Shown: positions 7,813 to 16,692, numbered from the stretch's first letter. The stretch is 64,000 nt of DNA from Rheinheimera sp. UJ63 (GCF_021568285.1 NZ_JAKGTQ010000002.1:372001-436000), one strand, 5' to 3'. The notes: generated from the sequence alone by a model not told the origin. Made by a program: numbers and translations.

Positions 7813-8730
7813 TTATAATGTGTGTTGTTGTAAAAACTCATTAAGCCAATGCTGGAAGCCAGCTACACTTCCGCAATAATTAAAGCTTGGCAGCCACAGC
7901 TTATATAAAGGTGCTTGCTTAGCCAGTTGTACACTTTGGGAAAAAAGTTGCTGTTGTTTTTTTAACAACTTTATCAGGCCAGGCCGATAGCAATGTTTGC
8001 TCAGTGCATCTATAGCAAAGTGTGGTGCTAGCTGTTGCAGCGCATAATTATGGTTAGCGTTAGGTTGTTGCAGCAAATAAATTGCTTTAATTGGCTCAGG
8101 GTTTTGGCTGATCATTTGTATAGGAATATAACAAGGATGCTTTTCTGTGCCTGGCGCAGTGGTATACCTCGTATCTGGTAAAAGACCTAGTTTTACCGCC
8201 GTGTCGCATTGAGCTTTAAACCTTCTGTGAGACGGATAAACTTTGATTGGGCTTTGACCTTGATTGCCATGAAGTGAAATCACATCATCTGTGAAGACTT
8301 TCCAACCAGCATTCGCAGCAGCAAGCGCTAAGGTGCTTTTTCCTCTGCCACTAGCACCTAGAAAAAGAATTGCGCCTTTACCAGTGCTGACCGATGCTCC
8401 GTGCAAAGGCAAAAACTGGTTTAGGTATAAGCTTCCAGCTAGGCCGCTGCCCAAAGCAAAGGTTAAAAGATGTTCTTTGCATAGATTGGGGTTGGCATAA
8501 ATGGTGATGTTTTCTGGGCTTTTAATCAGTGCCTGTCCTAAATTTGGCAGTGTGCTTAACAATTGATAGCCGTTAGTTTGCCATTGCGCGTTTCTAGCAG
8601 TGACGTCTGATAAAAACAAGGGATGTTCACTTAAACTCAGATCGACGTTTTGAAAAGTATCGCTATTGGCGCTTGGTAGCCAGATCGGACTCGTTATGTT
8701 TAAGCCATAAATTGAATAGTGGTTGCTCAA
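7813..8730 (-). CDS. Second HPr kinase-like protein, candidate lasso precursor kinase
   Basis: This 305-residue homologue of HPr-kinase-like proteins carries P-loop GASGRGKST (125-133) followed by VFTDDVISL, which keeps the DDxV signature of the family, and PSHRRFKAQ. The protein at 2507 has SDEI at that site, so the two copies differ at a likely catalytic position. The start is TTG at 8730; there is no ATG in frame until far into the protein. It is transcribed in the same direction as the precursor gene, which begins 125 bases past its stop, and opposite to the main operon. A promoter is visible just upstream. Two kinases in one lasso cluster could mean repeated phosphorylation or division of labour. 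Function is inferred. Confidence 0.75.
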   Translation of the reverse strand: MSNHYSIYGLNITSPIWLPSANSDTFQNVDLSLSEHPLFLSDVTARNAQWQTNGYQLLSTLPNLGQALIKSPENITIYANPNLCKEHLLTFALGSGLAGSLYLNQFLPLHGASVSTGKGAILFLGASGRGKSTLALAAANAGWKVFTDDVISLHGNQGQSPIKVYPSHRRFKAQCDTAVKLGLLPDTRYTTAPGTEKHPCYIPIQMISQNPEPIKAIYLLQQPNANHNYALQQLAPHFAIDALSKHCYRPGLIKLLKKQQQLFSQSVQLAKQAPLYKLWLPSFNYCGSVAGFQHWLNEFLQQHTL

Positions 8731-8755
8731 AATGTCTCACGTAGTTTTTTTAATT

Positions 8756-8783
8756 TATATAATGCTATCATTGTTTTTAGCAA
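8756..8783 (-). promoter_or_regulatory. Predicted promoter of the second kinase gene
   Basis: On the minus strand TTGCTA (8783-8778) and TATATA (8761-8756) are separated by 16 bases. A start near 8749 would leave a leader of about 18 bases before the TTG start codon at 8730. Confidence 0.4.
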
Positions 8784-8829
8784 TAATTGAAGCATTCTCT
8801 ATAGTCAAGAGGGTTTTAGGCAGCTCAAC

Positions 8830-8985
8830 TTATTAGCTAACGGTTATGCAGGGCCAATTTATTGTTCTTTTACCTCTGCTCATTTGTTGCCTTTAGTATT
8901 AGGAGATGTGCTAAAGGTTGGAGTAACCGTAGATGAAAAACTGCTGGCTTTTAATCGTCGAGCCTTAGCAAGCATTGACTATTAA
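8830..8985 (+). pseudogene. Relic of an MBL-fold/beta-CASP gene (internal fragment)
   Basis: Translation from 8830 gives LLANGYAGPIYCSFTSAHLL and then VGVTVDEKLLAF before a TAA at 8983-8985. This matches residues of the intact gene at 9238-10692 (LLAAGFTGPIYCSIASAHLL, VGVTRDEKLIAGF) with many silent and some coding changes. There is no start, no HxHxDH motif and no C-terminal part. It is a decayed piece of a paralogous or earlier copy, left about 650 bases upstream of the intact homologous segment. Confidence 0.8.
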
Positions 8986-8990
8986 TCTTC

Positions 8991-9218
8991 AATTATTCAA
9001 ATAATGAAGCACAAGCAGGTCAATCTAAAGCCGATTTCATAGCAAAGATGAGTATCGCCAGTAAAGAATCACGTGATATGAAGTATTGGCTAGATTTGCT
9101 ATGTTTATCGGGATATTTAGATAATAAAAAGCCTCACGTTATTAGCATACTAAGCCAAAGTGAAGAATTGATAAAAATGCTCATTAAAAATAGTAAAAAC
9201 ATCACAACTGAACATTAA
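8991..9218 (+). pseudogene. Relic of a four-helix-bundle (23S rRNA intervening-sequence type) gene, C-terminal part
   Basis: An open stretch without a usable start reads SKADFIAKMSIASKESRDMK, then YWLDLL and a Ser-Glu-rich end EELIKMLIKNSKN before TAA at 9216-9218. This matches the C-terminal half of the small four-helix-bundle proteins known from rRNA intervening sequences, which also occur scattered in polysaccharide loci. The N-terminal helices are missing and the sequence before 8991 is the MBL relic, so the join looks like a deletion or recombination scar. Family assignment is from memory of the motif. Confidence 0.65.
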
Positions 9219-9237
9219 AAACTAAAAAGGTTCAAGG

Positions 9238-10692
9238 ATGACCAAATTAGCTTTTCCACCCACGTTTATCCACCACGGCGCCGTTAATGGCGTGACCGGC
9301 TCTTGTCATGAGTATCAACTTGCCGCTGATTATGCGGTGCTTATTGATTGTGGTTTGTTTCAGGGTGATGAGCAGGGCAGCGGCAGTGATAAAGCTAATC
9401 TCGCTATTCAATTTCCCATTTTGCATATACAAGCGTTAATTGTTACGCATGTGCATATTGATCATGTGGGGCGTATTCCTTATTTACTTGCTGCCGGTTT
9501 TACGGGACCAATTTATTGCTCTATCGCTTCTGCCCATTTGCTGCCATTAGTGTTAGAAGATGCGTTAAAAGTGGGCGTAACTCGTGATGAAAAGCTTATT
9601 GCTGGCTTTTTAAGGGCGATTGGTCGGCAATTGGTGCCGTGTGAATATAAGCAGTGGTTGAACTTACCTGATTACCACGGTAAACCGACGGGGCAATTTC
9701 GCTTGCAAAAAGCCGGGCATATTTTAGGCTCGGCCTATGTGGAAATTAAGCATTACCCTGCTGCTAGCCGCACTGTTCAAGCCAATAACCCGGCAAGCCG
9801 TAAACAGCCAAAACCTTTTATTACGGTGTTTTCTGGCGATTTAGGGGCGCCTTACTCGCCCTTGCTGGTGGCGCCCAAGCCACCTTATGCCGCCGATGTG
9901 GTGGTAATAGAAAGTACCTATGGCGATAAGCTGCATGATGATCGGCGTTTACGTGTTAAGCGCTTAGAGCAAGTGTTATTACATTCGCTGCAAGATAATG
10001 GCACGGTGCTGTTTCCTGCCTTTAGCATCGGCCGAACGCAAGAGCTGGTGTACGAGTTAGAATGTATTATCCATCGTTTGCAAGGCCAAAAAATTCATCA
10101 ACAGTTAGCTTGGCAAGACTTAACGGTAATTATTGACTCACCCTTAGCCGCTAAATTTACTACTGCGTTTCAACAACTGCTGCCTTGCTGGAATGCCGAA
10201 GCGCGCAGCAAAGTGCATGCGGGGCGCCACCCTCTTAGTTTTGCCCAACTGCATACTATTGATAGCCATGCAGAACACCTTGCTACGGTTAACTTGCTGG
10301 CGAGTACTCGCAAGCCTGCTATTGTTATTGCCGCCAGCGGTATGTGTGAGGGCGGTAGAGTCGTGAATTATTTAAAGGCGTTATTGCCTGATGCAGCCCA
10401 TCAATTGGTGTTTGTGGGTTATCAAGCACGCGGTACGCTGGGCGCTGCTATTCAGCAATATGGTCCTCGCGGTGGTTATGTTATGATCGCCGGCGAACGA
10501 ATTGACATTCAGGCTGAAGTGCTAACATTAAGCGGCTATTCAGCTCATGCTGATAAAAAGGGGCTGATACAATTTATAAAAGGGATGCGTCACCCTCCGC
10601 AGCAGGTTAGGATAGTGCACGGTGATAATAATGCGAAACTTGCTTTGCAGCAGGCCTTAGAGCTGCAGGGAATTAAAGCGATAATTGCGTAA
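9238..10692 (+). CDS. MBL-fold metallo-hydrolase with beta-CASP/RNA-specificity domains
   Basis: This 484-residue protein belongs to the CPSF73-like group of metallo-beta-lactamase RNA nucleases. The zinc motif HVHIDH is at residues 71-76; SGDLG and ESTYGD follow, then a beta-CASP insertion and the closing GMCEGGRV and SGYSAHAD motifs. Proteins of this group cut or trim RNA in the cytoplasm; the target of this family in Proteobacteria is not established. The ATG at 9238 has AGG seven bases upstream. It leads the exopolysaccharide gene set, 45 bases before ugd, and may be co-transcribed with it. A decayed copy of part of this gene lies just upstream (8830-8985). Confidence 0.85.
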   Translation: MTKLAFPPTFIHHGAVNGVTGSCHEYQLAADYAVLIDCGLFQGDEQGSGSDKANLAIQFPILHIQALIVTHVHIDHVGRIPYLLAAGFTGPIYCSIASAHLLPLVLEDALKVGVTRDEKLIAGFLRAIGRQLVPCEYKQWLNLPDYHGKPTGQFRLQKAGHILGSAYVEIKHYPAASRTVQANNPASRKQPKPFITVFSGDLGAPYSPLLVAPKPPYAADVVVIESTYGDKLHDDRRLRVKRLEQVLLHSLQDNGTVLFPAFSIGRTQELVYELECIIHRLQGQKIHQQLAWQDLTVIIDSPLAAKFTTAFQQLLPCWNAEARSKVHAGRHPLSFAQLHTIDSHAEHLATVNLLASTRKPAIVIAASGMCEGGRVVNYLKALLPDAAHQLVFVGYQARGTLGAAIQQYGPRGGYVMIAGERIDIQAEVLTLSGYSAHADKKGLIQFIKGMRHPPQQVRIVHGDNNAKLALQQALELQGIKAIIA

Positions 10693-10737
10693 TAGCTAGC
10701 ATAGAGCTTTAAGTTAACTTTTAATTATGGAAAAAAC

Positions 10738-12096
10738 ATGAAAGTAACGGTCTTTGGTATTGGTTATGTGGGTTTAGTGCAAGCAGCCGTGTTAGCCGAG
10801 GTTGGCCATCAAGTATTATGTGTTGATGTGAATGCCCAGCGTGTTGAGAATCTGAAACAGGGTATTATTCCTATTTATGAACCTGGCTTAACGCCATTAG
10901 TTGAAAAACATTTTGCCAGTGGTTATTTAAATTTTACGACGGATGCAGCCGCTGGGGTGCAGCACGGTGATGTGCAGTTTATTGCTGTGGGCACGCCACC
11001 CGATGAAGACGGCTCTGCAGATCTACAATATGTGTTGGCCGTTGCTACCACTATTGCTAATCATATGGAAACGGCAAAAGTGATCATCGATAAATCGACT
11101 GTACCTGTTGGCACAGCTGATCGTGTTAAGGCTAAAATTGCCGAAGTATTAAAAGTGCGTAATGTAGAGCTTGAATTTGATGTGGTATCAAACCCTGAAT
11201 TTTTAAAAGAGGGTGCTGCAGTAAGTGATTGTATGCGGCCCGATCGCATTATTGTGGGCACATATGATGAGCGCCCGCAAGACTTAATGCGTGAATTGTA
11301 TGAGCCGTTTAATCGCAACCATGACAAGCTGATTTTTATGGATGTGCGTTCTGCCGAGCTAACAAAATATGCCGCGAACTGCATGTTAGCCACCAAAATT
11401 TCTTTTATGAATGAAATGGCCAATTTAGCAGAAATGCTAGGTGCCGATATTGAAGCTGTGCGTAAGGGTATCGGTTCTGATCCTCGTATTGGTTATCACT
11501 TTATTTACCCTGGCTGTGGTTATGGTGGCTCGTGCTTTCCCAAAGATGTACAAGCGCTTATTCGTTCATCTGAGCAACTGGGTTATACACCAACGATTTT
11601 ACAAGCCGTTGAGGCTGTTAACGATAAGCAGAAATACAAATTACCTTCTTTAGTGCAACAGCATTTTGGTGATGAGCTTGCAGGTAAAACCATTGCGCTG
11701 TGGGGTTTAAGCTTTAAACCTAACACTGATGATATGCGAGAAGCCAGCAGCCGAGTGCTTATGGAAACGCTGTGGCAAGCCGGTGCAAAAGTGCAAGCTT
11801 ATGACCCTGAAGCGATGGAAGAAACACAACGCATTTATGGCGTAAGAGATGACTTAACCTTGGTGGGTACCAAAGAAGCGGCTTTAAAAGGTGCTGCGGC
11901 ACTGGTTATATGTACTGAATGGCAACAATTTAGAGCGCCCGATTTTGACCTAATCAAAGCGCAGTTACAGCACCCCGTGATTTTTGATGGCCGTAACTTA
12001 TTTGAACCGCGCAGATTAGAAGCGCGTGGCTTTACTTATTATGCGATTGGCCGCGGTGAAACTGTCGCAAAAGCGGCTAGTAAGCAGGTTCTATAA
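10738..12096 (+). CDS. ugd: UDP-glucose 6-dehydrogenase
   Basis: This 452-residue enzyme oxidises UDP-glucose to UDP-glucuronate with two NAD+. The N-terminal Rossmann motif GIGYVG is at residues 7-12, the catalytic Cys266 sits in YGGSCFPKD, and the C-terminal UDP-binding domain contains [15 protein letters not shown]. Length and motif order are normal for the family. It feeds the 4-epimerase encoded directly downstream (gap of 4 bases) and takes its substrate from GalU encoded at 13198, so these three genes form a UDP-uronate supply line for surface polysaccharide. Confidence 0.95.
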   Translation: MKVTVFGIGYVGLVQAAVLAEVGHQVLCVDVNAQRVENLKQGIIPIYEPGLTPLVEKHFASGYLNFTTDAAAGVQHGDVQFIAVGTPPDEDGSADLQYVLAVATTIANHMETAKVIIDKSTVPVGTADRVKAKIAEVLKVRNVELEFDVVSNPEFLKEGAAVSDCMRPDRIIVGTYDERPQDLMRELYEPFNRNHDKLIFMDVRSAELTKYAANCMLATKISFMNEMANLAEMLGADIEAVRKGIGSDPRIGYHFIYPGCGYGGSCFPKDVQALIRSSEQLGYTPTILQAVEAVNDKQKYKLPSLVQQHFGDELAGKTIALWGLSFKPNTDDMREASSRVLMETLWQAGAKVQAYDPEAMEETQRIYGVRDDLTLVGTKEAALKGAAALVICTEWQQFRAPDFDLIKAQLQHPVIFDGRNLFEPRRLEARGFTYYAIGRGETVAKAASKQVL

Positions 12097-12100
12097 TTTT

Positions 12101-13117
12101 ATGGTGAAACAACACTTTTTGGTTACCGGTGCTGCCGGTTTTATTGGCTTTTATGTTTGCCAGCGTTTGCTGGCCGAAGGCCATAGTGTTGTCGGTTTAG
12201 ATAATCTGAATGATTATTATGAAGTACAACTAAAAAAAGACCGCCTGGCACAGTTAACTGATATAGCGGTATTTCGTTTTGTGGAACTTGATTTAGCCAA
12301 TCGCGAAGGTATCGCCGCGTTATTTGCACAAGAGCGGTTTCAGCGGGTAATCCATTTAGGGGCGCAAGCGGGGGTGCGTTATTCGCTGCACAACCCTTTG
12401 GCATATGCCGATAGTAATGTAATTGGCACCCTCACAATTTTAGAAGGTTGTCGCCACAACAAGGTTGAGCATTTAGTTTATGCCTCATCTAGTTCAGTGT
12501 ATGGCATGAATGCGAAAATGCCGTTTAGTACCACCGATCGGGTAGATCACCCGGTGTCTTTATATGCGGCAACCAAAAAAGCCAATGAGTTAATGGCGCA
12601 TACCTATAGTCATTTGTATGGCATACCCACCACCGGTTTAAGGTTTTTTACAGTATATGGCCCTTGGGGCCGCCCCGATATGGCACCCTTTTTATTTACT
12701 AAAGCCATTTTAGCGGGCGAGCCGATTAAAGTGTTTAATCATGGCCAGATGATGCGTGACTTTACCTATATAGACGACATAGTAGAAGGCATAGTGCGTA
12801 TTCAAGCTAAGCCACCGCTAGCGCAGCCTAGTTGGGATGGCACTAATAGCAGCGAAAGCTTCGCCCCTTACAAGCTGTTTAATATTGGTAATAACCAGCC
12901 GGTGAAACTGATGGCTTTTATTGAAGCCATAGAGCAAGCTGCCGGTAAAACGGCGATAAAAGAATATTACCCAATGCAAGACGGTGATGTACCGGCTACT
13001 TTTGCTGATATTGATGACCTACAAGCCGCGGTCGACTTTAAACCGGCCACGCCAATTGATGTGGGTATGCAGCGTTTTGTTAATTGGTATAAAGGTTATT
13101 ATAATGTTGAGTGTTGA
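12101..13117 (+). CDS. UDP-glucuronate 4-epimerase-like SDR enzyme
   Basis: This 338-residue extended short-chain dehydrogenase has TGAAGFIG near its start and the catalytic YAATK (Tyr155, Lys159). The segments FFTVYGPWGRPDMA and DFTYIDDIVEG are typical of enzymes turning UDP-glucuronate into UDP-galacturonate. The frame is open to 12026 inside ugd, but the ATG at 12101 is preferred because the Rossmann fold begins right after it; no strong ribosome site precedes it, so coupling to ugd translation is likely. The stop codon lies inside a heptanucleotide tandem repeat, so copy-number change would alter the last residues. The exact substrate is inferred from motifs and from the adjacent ugd. Confidence 0.88.
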   Translation: MVKQHFLVTGAAGFIGFYVCQRLLAEGHSVVGLDNLNDYYEVQLKKDRLAQLTDIAVFRFVELDLANREGIAALFAQERFQRVIHLGAQAGVRYSLHNPLAYADSNVIGTLTILEGCRHNKVEHLVYASSSSVYGMNAKMPFSTTDRVDHPVSLYAATKKANELMAHTYSHLYGIPTTGLRFFTVYGPWGRPDMAPFLFTKAILAGEPIKVFNHGQMMRDFTYIDDIVEGIVRIQAKPPLAQPSWDGTNSSESFAPYKLFNIGNNQPVKLMAFIEAIEQAAGKTAIKEYYPMQDGDVPATFADIDDLQAAVDFKPATPIDVGMQRFVNWYKGYYNVEC

Positions 13118-13139
13118 GTGTTGAGTGTTGAGTGTTGAA
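13105..13139 (+). repeat. TGTTGAG heptanucleotide tandem repeat over the epimerase stop codon
   Basis: Four perfect copies of TGTTGAG (13105-13132) are followed by TGTTGAA. The stop TGA at 13115-13117 is inside the array. Seven is not a multiple of three, but every frame of this unit meets TGA within a few codons, so slippage would change only the last residues of the epimerase. Confidence 0.85.
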
Positions 13140-13197
13140 TTTTTAGTTTTATCATCAGCTAAAAGATTAACATTAGCAATTTTAGAATGGAAAAAAT

Positions 13198-14106
13198 ATG
13201 CAAAAAAGTATTGTTCGTAAAGCTGTAATACCTGTTGCCGGCCTTGGTACACGGATGTTGCCTGCAACTAAAGCTATTCCTAAAGAAATGCTACCGGTAG
13301 TGGATAAGCCGCTTATCCAGTATGTGGTGCAAGAGTGTATTGCTGCCGGTATTAAAGAAATTATCTTGGTCACGCATTCCTCGAAAAACAGCATTGAAAA
13401 CCATTTTGATATCAGTTTTGAACTGGAATCAATGTTAGAGAAACGAGTAAAGCGCCAGTTATTAGATGAAGTGCAAAATATTTGTCCGAAAGATGTCACC
13501 ATTATGCATGTTCGCCAAGGCCAAGCGAAAGGGCTAGGCCATGCGGTACTCTGTGCGCGGCCCTTGGTAGGGGATGTTCCTTTTGCGGTAGTATTGCCTG
13601 ATGTATTAATTGATGGCTACGACAGCGATTTAAAACGTGAAAACCTGGCACATATGACAAAGCTGTTTAGCGAAACAGGTGTTAGCCAGGTAATGGTTGA
13701 ACCCGTGCCAATGCAAAACGTCTCTAGTTATGGGGTTGCAGACGTGCAGGGGCATGAATTGTCACCAGGTGAGTCAGCTAATATGACTGCGATTGTTGAA
13801 AAACCCCCTATTGATGAAGCGCCATCTAATTTATCGGTAGTAGGGCGTTATGTGTTCTCTCCTGATATTTGGGAAGCATTAGAATATACGCCGCAAGGTG
13901 CCGGTGATGAAATTCAACTTACAGATGCCATCGCCATTTTAATGAAAGCGCAAGCAGTAAATGCCTATCATATTAAAGGGCGCAGCCACGATTGCGGTAA
14001 TAAACTTGGCTATATGCAGGCTTTTGTAGAATATGGCCTGCGCGATAAATACTTAGGGCCAGATTTTAAACACTGGTTAGATACATTGTTAAAACCGAGT
14101 GCCTAA
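13198..14106 (+). CDS. galU: UTP-glucose-1-phosphate uridylyltransferase
   Basis: This 302-residue nucleotidyltransferase makes UDP-glucose from UTP and glucose-1-phosphate. The N-terminal signature [20 protein letters not shown] and the following [10 protein letters not shown] are diagnostic; the VEKP and [10 protein letters not shown] segments complete the family pattern. Length is normal. It lies 80 bases after the epimerase gene, past the heptamer repeat, with a GGA ribosome site before the ATG. Its product feeds Ugd and other sugar pathways, and it closes the UDP-uronate set. Confidence 0.95.
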   Translation: MQKSIVRKAVIPVAGLGTRMLPATKAIPKEMLPVVDKPLIQYVVQECIAAGIKEIILVTHSSKNSIENHFDISFELESMLEKRVKRQLLDEVQNICPKDVTIMHVRQGQAKGLGHAVLCARPLVGDVPFAVVLPDVLIDGYDSDLKRENLAHMTKLFSETGVSQVMVEPVPMQNVSSYGVADVQGHELSPGESANMTAIVEKPPIDEAPSNLSVVGRYVFSPDIWEALEYTPQGAGDEIQLTDAIAILMKAQAVNAYHIKGRSHDCGNKLGYMQAFVEYGLRDKYLGPDFKHWLDTLLKPSA

Positions 14107-14132
14107 ACAGCACAACGTTTTGCTGCTATAAT
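14104..14132 (+). promoter_or_regulatory. Predicted promoter with internal dyad, upstream of the WbpM-like gene
   Basis: TAAACA (14104-14109) and TATAAT (14127-14132) are spaced by 17 bases. Between them is an 18-base near-palindrome (14108-14125, arms CAGCA and TGCTG around AACGTT, one mismatched pair), placed where a repressor could block the polymerase. Confidence 0.4.
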
Positions 14133-14189
14133 TTGGTATTGAGTTTGTAAGTGAGTGTCGGTGTTATCTATCGGCACTAGGAGTTCTTC

Positions 14190-16172
14190 ATGTTTACTTG
14201 GTTACTGGCGCTGCCGCGTTCGGTTAAACGTTTAATATCGGTATCGATAGACACGTTATTCTTATTTTTATCTATTATTCTTGCCTTCGTACTTACGCAG
14301 AATGGCGATGTTGCGCAGCTTAAACTCATTATGTTTGCGTTTCTCGTCACGCTGCCTATTACTTTAGTACTATTTACCAAGCTTGGTTTGTATCGTGCAG
14401 TAATTCGTTATGTTGGGCAGCATGCCTTGGGCGCGGTACTGTTTGGTATAGTGGGTAGTGCCATTGTGTTAGCGGGCTTGTTTGCGGTGTTAGGCGTGCA
14501 CGATCGCACTAGCTTGGTTATTGTGTATGCATTGCTTGCTTTAGTTACCTCTGGTGGTATTCGTTTAACCGCAAGAATGGCTTTTTTACCGCAAAATAAC
14601 GGCCATAAAACACGTGTACTCATTTATGGTGCAGGTTCCTCTGGGCGACAGCTTGCGCAAGCCTTATTAAACGGCGATCAGTATCATCCGGTAATGTTTG
14701 TGGATGATGATAACACCTTACAACGCTCAACCATTTTAGGCATTCCGGTAGGTAACCCTGATAGCATTGCCAGTATTATTAAACAAAAAAACATTGGCCG
14801 CGTACTACTAGCGATGCCTTCGGCAAGCCGCTCTCGCCGTCGTGAAGTATTAGATCGCTTAGATCAATTACCTTTACCTGTGTTGTCTATTCCAGGTATG
14901 AGTGATTTAGTCGATGGGTGTATGCGCATTGATGAATTGCAAGATGTGAAAATTGAAGATTTGCTAGGCCGAGATCCGGTTGCACCTAAAACCAAGCTTT
15001 TAAACGCCAATATTAAAGACAAAGTTGTAATGGTGACCGGCGCGGGCGGCTCTATTGGCTCTGAGTTGTGCCGGCAAATTATTCGATGCGAACCTTTAAC
15101 CTTAGTGCTGTTTGAGTTATCTGAATTTTCGCTATACGCCATTGAACAAGAACTGCGTAATCATATTGAAGCCGAAGGCTTAGACATTAAATTGATCCCA
15201 GTAATGGGTACAGTGCAGCGGCAAAGCCGTTTAGAAACAGTAATGCGCACCTTTGAAGTGAACACGGTTTATCATGCCGCAGCTTATAAGCATGTACCGT
15301 TGGTGGAATACAATGTAGTGGAAGGCGTAAGAAATAACGTGTTCGGTACTTGGTATGCAGCCGATGCGGCTATTAAAGCCGGCGTTCAAAATTTTGTATT
15401 AATATCGACCGACAAAGCGGTGCGCCCAACCAATGTGATGGGGGCGTCTAAGCGCTTGGCTGAATTAGTGTTACAGGCTTTAGCGCAGTATCAAAATAAA
15501 ACCCGCTTTTGTATGGTGCGCTTTGGTAATGTGTTGGGCTCTTCTGGCTCAGTGGTACCTTTATTTCGTGAGCAAATTCGCAAAGGTGGCCCCGTTACGG
15601 TAACGCACAAAGATATTATTCGTTACTTTATGACCATTCCTGAAGCAGCACAGTTAGTGATACAAGCGGGTGCGATGGGCAAAGGCGGTGATGTATTTGT
15701 ACTGGATATGGGCGAGCCCGTAAAAATTGCAGATTTAGCCCGCCGTATGATCCATTTAATGGGCCTTGAAGTGAAAGATGCTGCTCATCCAGAGGGCGAT
15801 ATCGAAATTCACTATTCGGGTTTGCGGCCCGGCGAAAAATTGTATGAAGAATTACTGGTAGGCAGTAACGTTCGCAAAACTGAGCATAGCCGTATTATGG
15901 CTGCCGATGAAGCCTGTTTAAACTGGGAGCAGATGCAGCATCTTTTAGCTCGTTTAGACGTAGCCTGTGATCGTTTTGCGGTAGAAGAAATTATTGAGCT
16001 GATCCGCTCTGCGCCAACCGAGTTTAATTACAGTAATGCCACAAGTGATTTGGTGACCAATGCGACTTGTGCGGTTATTACGGGTGCCCAAATTGCCAAT
16101 ATTTCTGATTCAAAAGCCGCGATCTCGATAGAATCGCACATAGTTGAAAACTCATCACAACAAATCGCTTGA
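14190..16172 (+). CDS. Membrane-bound nucleotide-sugar 4,6-dehydratase (WbpM/CapD type)
   Basis: This 660-residue protein is of the long type, with four N-terminal membrane helices (about residues 10-125), a linker Rossmann domain (YGAGSSGRQLA) and a C-terminal SDR domain starting at TGAGGSIG (283-290). The catalytic Tyr of the SDR triad is replaced by Met in NVMGASKR, as in WbpM-like UDP-GlcNAc 4,6-dehydratases. The product would be a UDP-6-deoxy-4-keto sugar for polysaccharide or O-antigen at the inner membrane. The ATG follows GGAG by eight bases. A separate promoter is visible upstream. Such genes often mark the end of O-antigen and capsule loci, which fits its place before the yjb-like export genes. 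Confidence 0.9.
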   Translation: MFTWLLALPRSVKRLISVSIDTLFLFLSIILAFVLTQNGDVAQLKLIMFAFLVTLPITLVLFTKLGLYRAVIRYVGQHALGAVLFGIVGSAIVLAGLFAVLGVHDRTSLVIVYALLALVTSGGIRLTARMAFLPQNNGHKTRVLIYGAGSSGRQLAQALLNGDQYHPVMFVDDDNTLQRSTILGIPVGNPDSIASIIKQKNIGRVLLAMPSASRSRRREVLDRLDQLPLPVLSIPGMSDLVDGCMRIDELQDVKIEDLLGRDPVAPKTKLLNANIKDKVVMVTGAGGSIGSELCRQIIRCEPLTLVLFELSEFSLYAIEQELRNHIEAEGLDIKLIPVMGTVQRQSRLETVMRTFEVNTVYHAAAYKHVPLVEYNVVEGVRNNVFGTWYAADAAIKAGVQNFVLISTDKAVRPTNVMGASKRLAELVLQALAQYQNKTRFCMVRFGNVLGSSGSVVPLFREQIRKGGPVTVTHKDIIRYFMTIPEAAQLVIQAGAMGKGGDVFVLDMGEPVKIADLARRMIHLMGLEVKDAAHPEGDIEIHYSGLRPGEKLYEELLVGSNVRKTEHSRIMAADEACLNWEQMQHLLARLDVACDRFAVEEIIELIRSAPTEFNYSNATSDLVTNATCAVITGAQIANISDSKAAISIESHIVENSSQQIA

Positions 16173-16230
16173 ATTTGTATAACGTAATCATCTATTGTTT
16201 ATAGAAATACTAATTCCAGCAAATACCACG

Positions 16231-16259
16231 TTGTCAAAAGCTATCGCGTAGGTTAGACT
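16231..16259 (+). promoter_or_regulatory. Predicted promoter of the yjbEFGH-like operon
   Basis: TTGTCA (16231-16236) and TAGACT (16254-16259) are spaced by 17 bases, about 30 bases before the ATG at 16295, which has AGAGGG as ribosome site. Confidence 0.45.
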
Positions 16260-16294
16260 TTACAACATTAAAATTCAATTTAGAGGGATATAAA

Positions 16295-16663
16295 ATGCAA
16301 AAATTAACACTGGCTGCAGTTGCCTTGTTAGCTACTTTTAGTGGTAAAGCTTTAGCACAAGAAGAAAAGGTAGTTAGTTTTGGTGGTGTTGGCGTAACTA
16401 CTTTAGTTGCTGGCTCTATAGCAGCTTCTGTAATTGCAACAATTGTTTCTAACGCTCGACAATCAGGTGCATTGCCCGGCAATGAAACCGGCCCACTACC
16501 TCCAGAACTAGTACTAGTTTGTAAAACTGGTGATGCTGCGCCTGTTAATGGTATTTGTACTACTAATAGCACTACGGTAACGGTAACAGGTACGGGTACA
16601 AACACTACTACCATTACAGTTCCTGTAACTTCTACATATTTAGCAATTCTTACTAACCCTTAA
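16295..16663 (+). CDS. Small secreted Thr-rich protein, YjbE/GfcA-like by position
   Basis: This 122-residue protein has a clear signal peptide (cleavage likely after ALA at residue 21), a Gly/Ala/Val-rich stretch that could enter a membrane (about 30-55), a Cys pair, and a tail made largely of Thr, Val and Asn. Sequence alone does not name it. In Escherichia coli the yjbEFGH and gfcABCD operons begin with a small Thr-rich exported protein of unknown role, and the next three genes here are their partners, so this is the likely equivalent. A strong terminator directly follows, so this gene may be expressed at higher level than the rest of the operon. Confidence 0.6.
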   Translation: MQKLTLAAVALLATFSGKALAQEEKVVSFGGVGVTTLVAGSIAASVIATIVSNARQSGALPGNETGPLPPELVLVCKTGDAAPVNGICTTNSTTVTVTGTGTNTTTITVPVTSTYLAILTNP

Positions 16664-16668
16664 GTAAA

Positions 16669-16692
16669 AAAAGCCGCCTGATGGCGGCTTTT
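16669..16692 (+). terminator. Rho-independent terminator or attenuator after the YjbE-like gene
   Basis: A perfect ten-base stem (arms AAAAGCCGCC and GGCGGCTTTT) around a TGAT loop ends in a T run. It lies six bases past the small gene and 20 bases before the yjbF-like gene, so it can set the ratio between the first and later genes. Confidence 0.85.
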
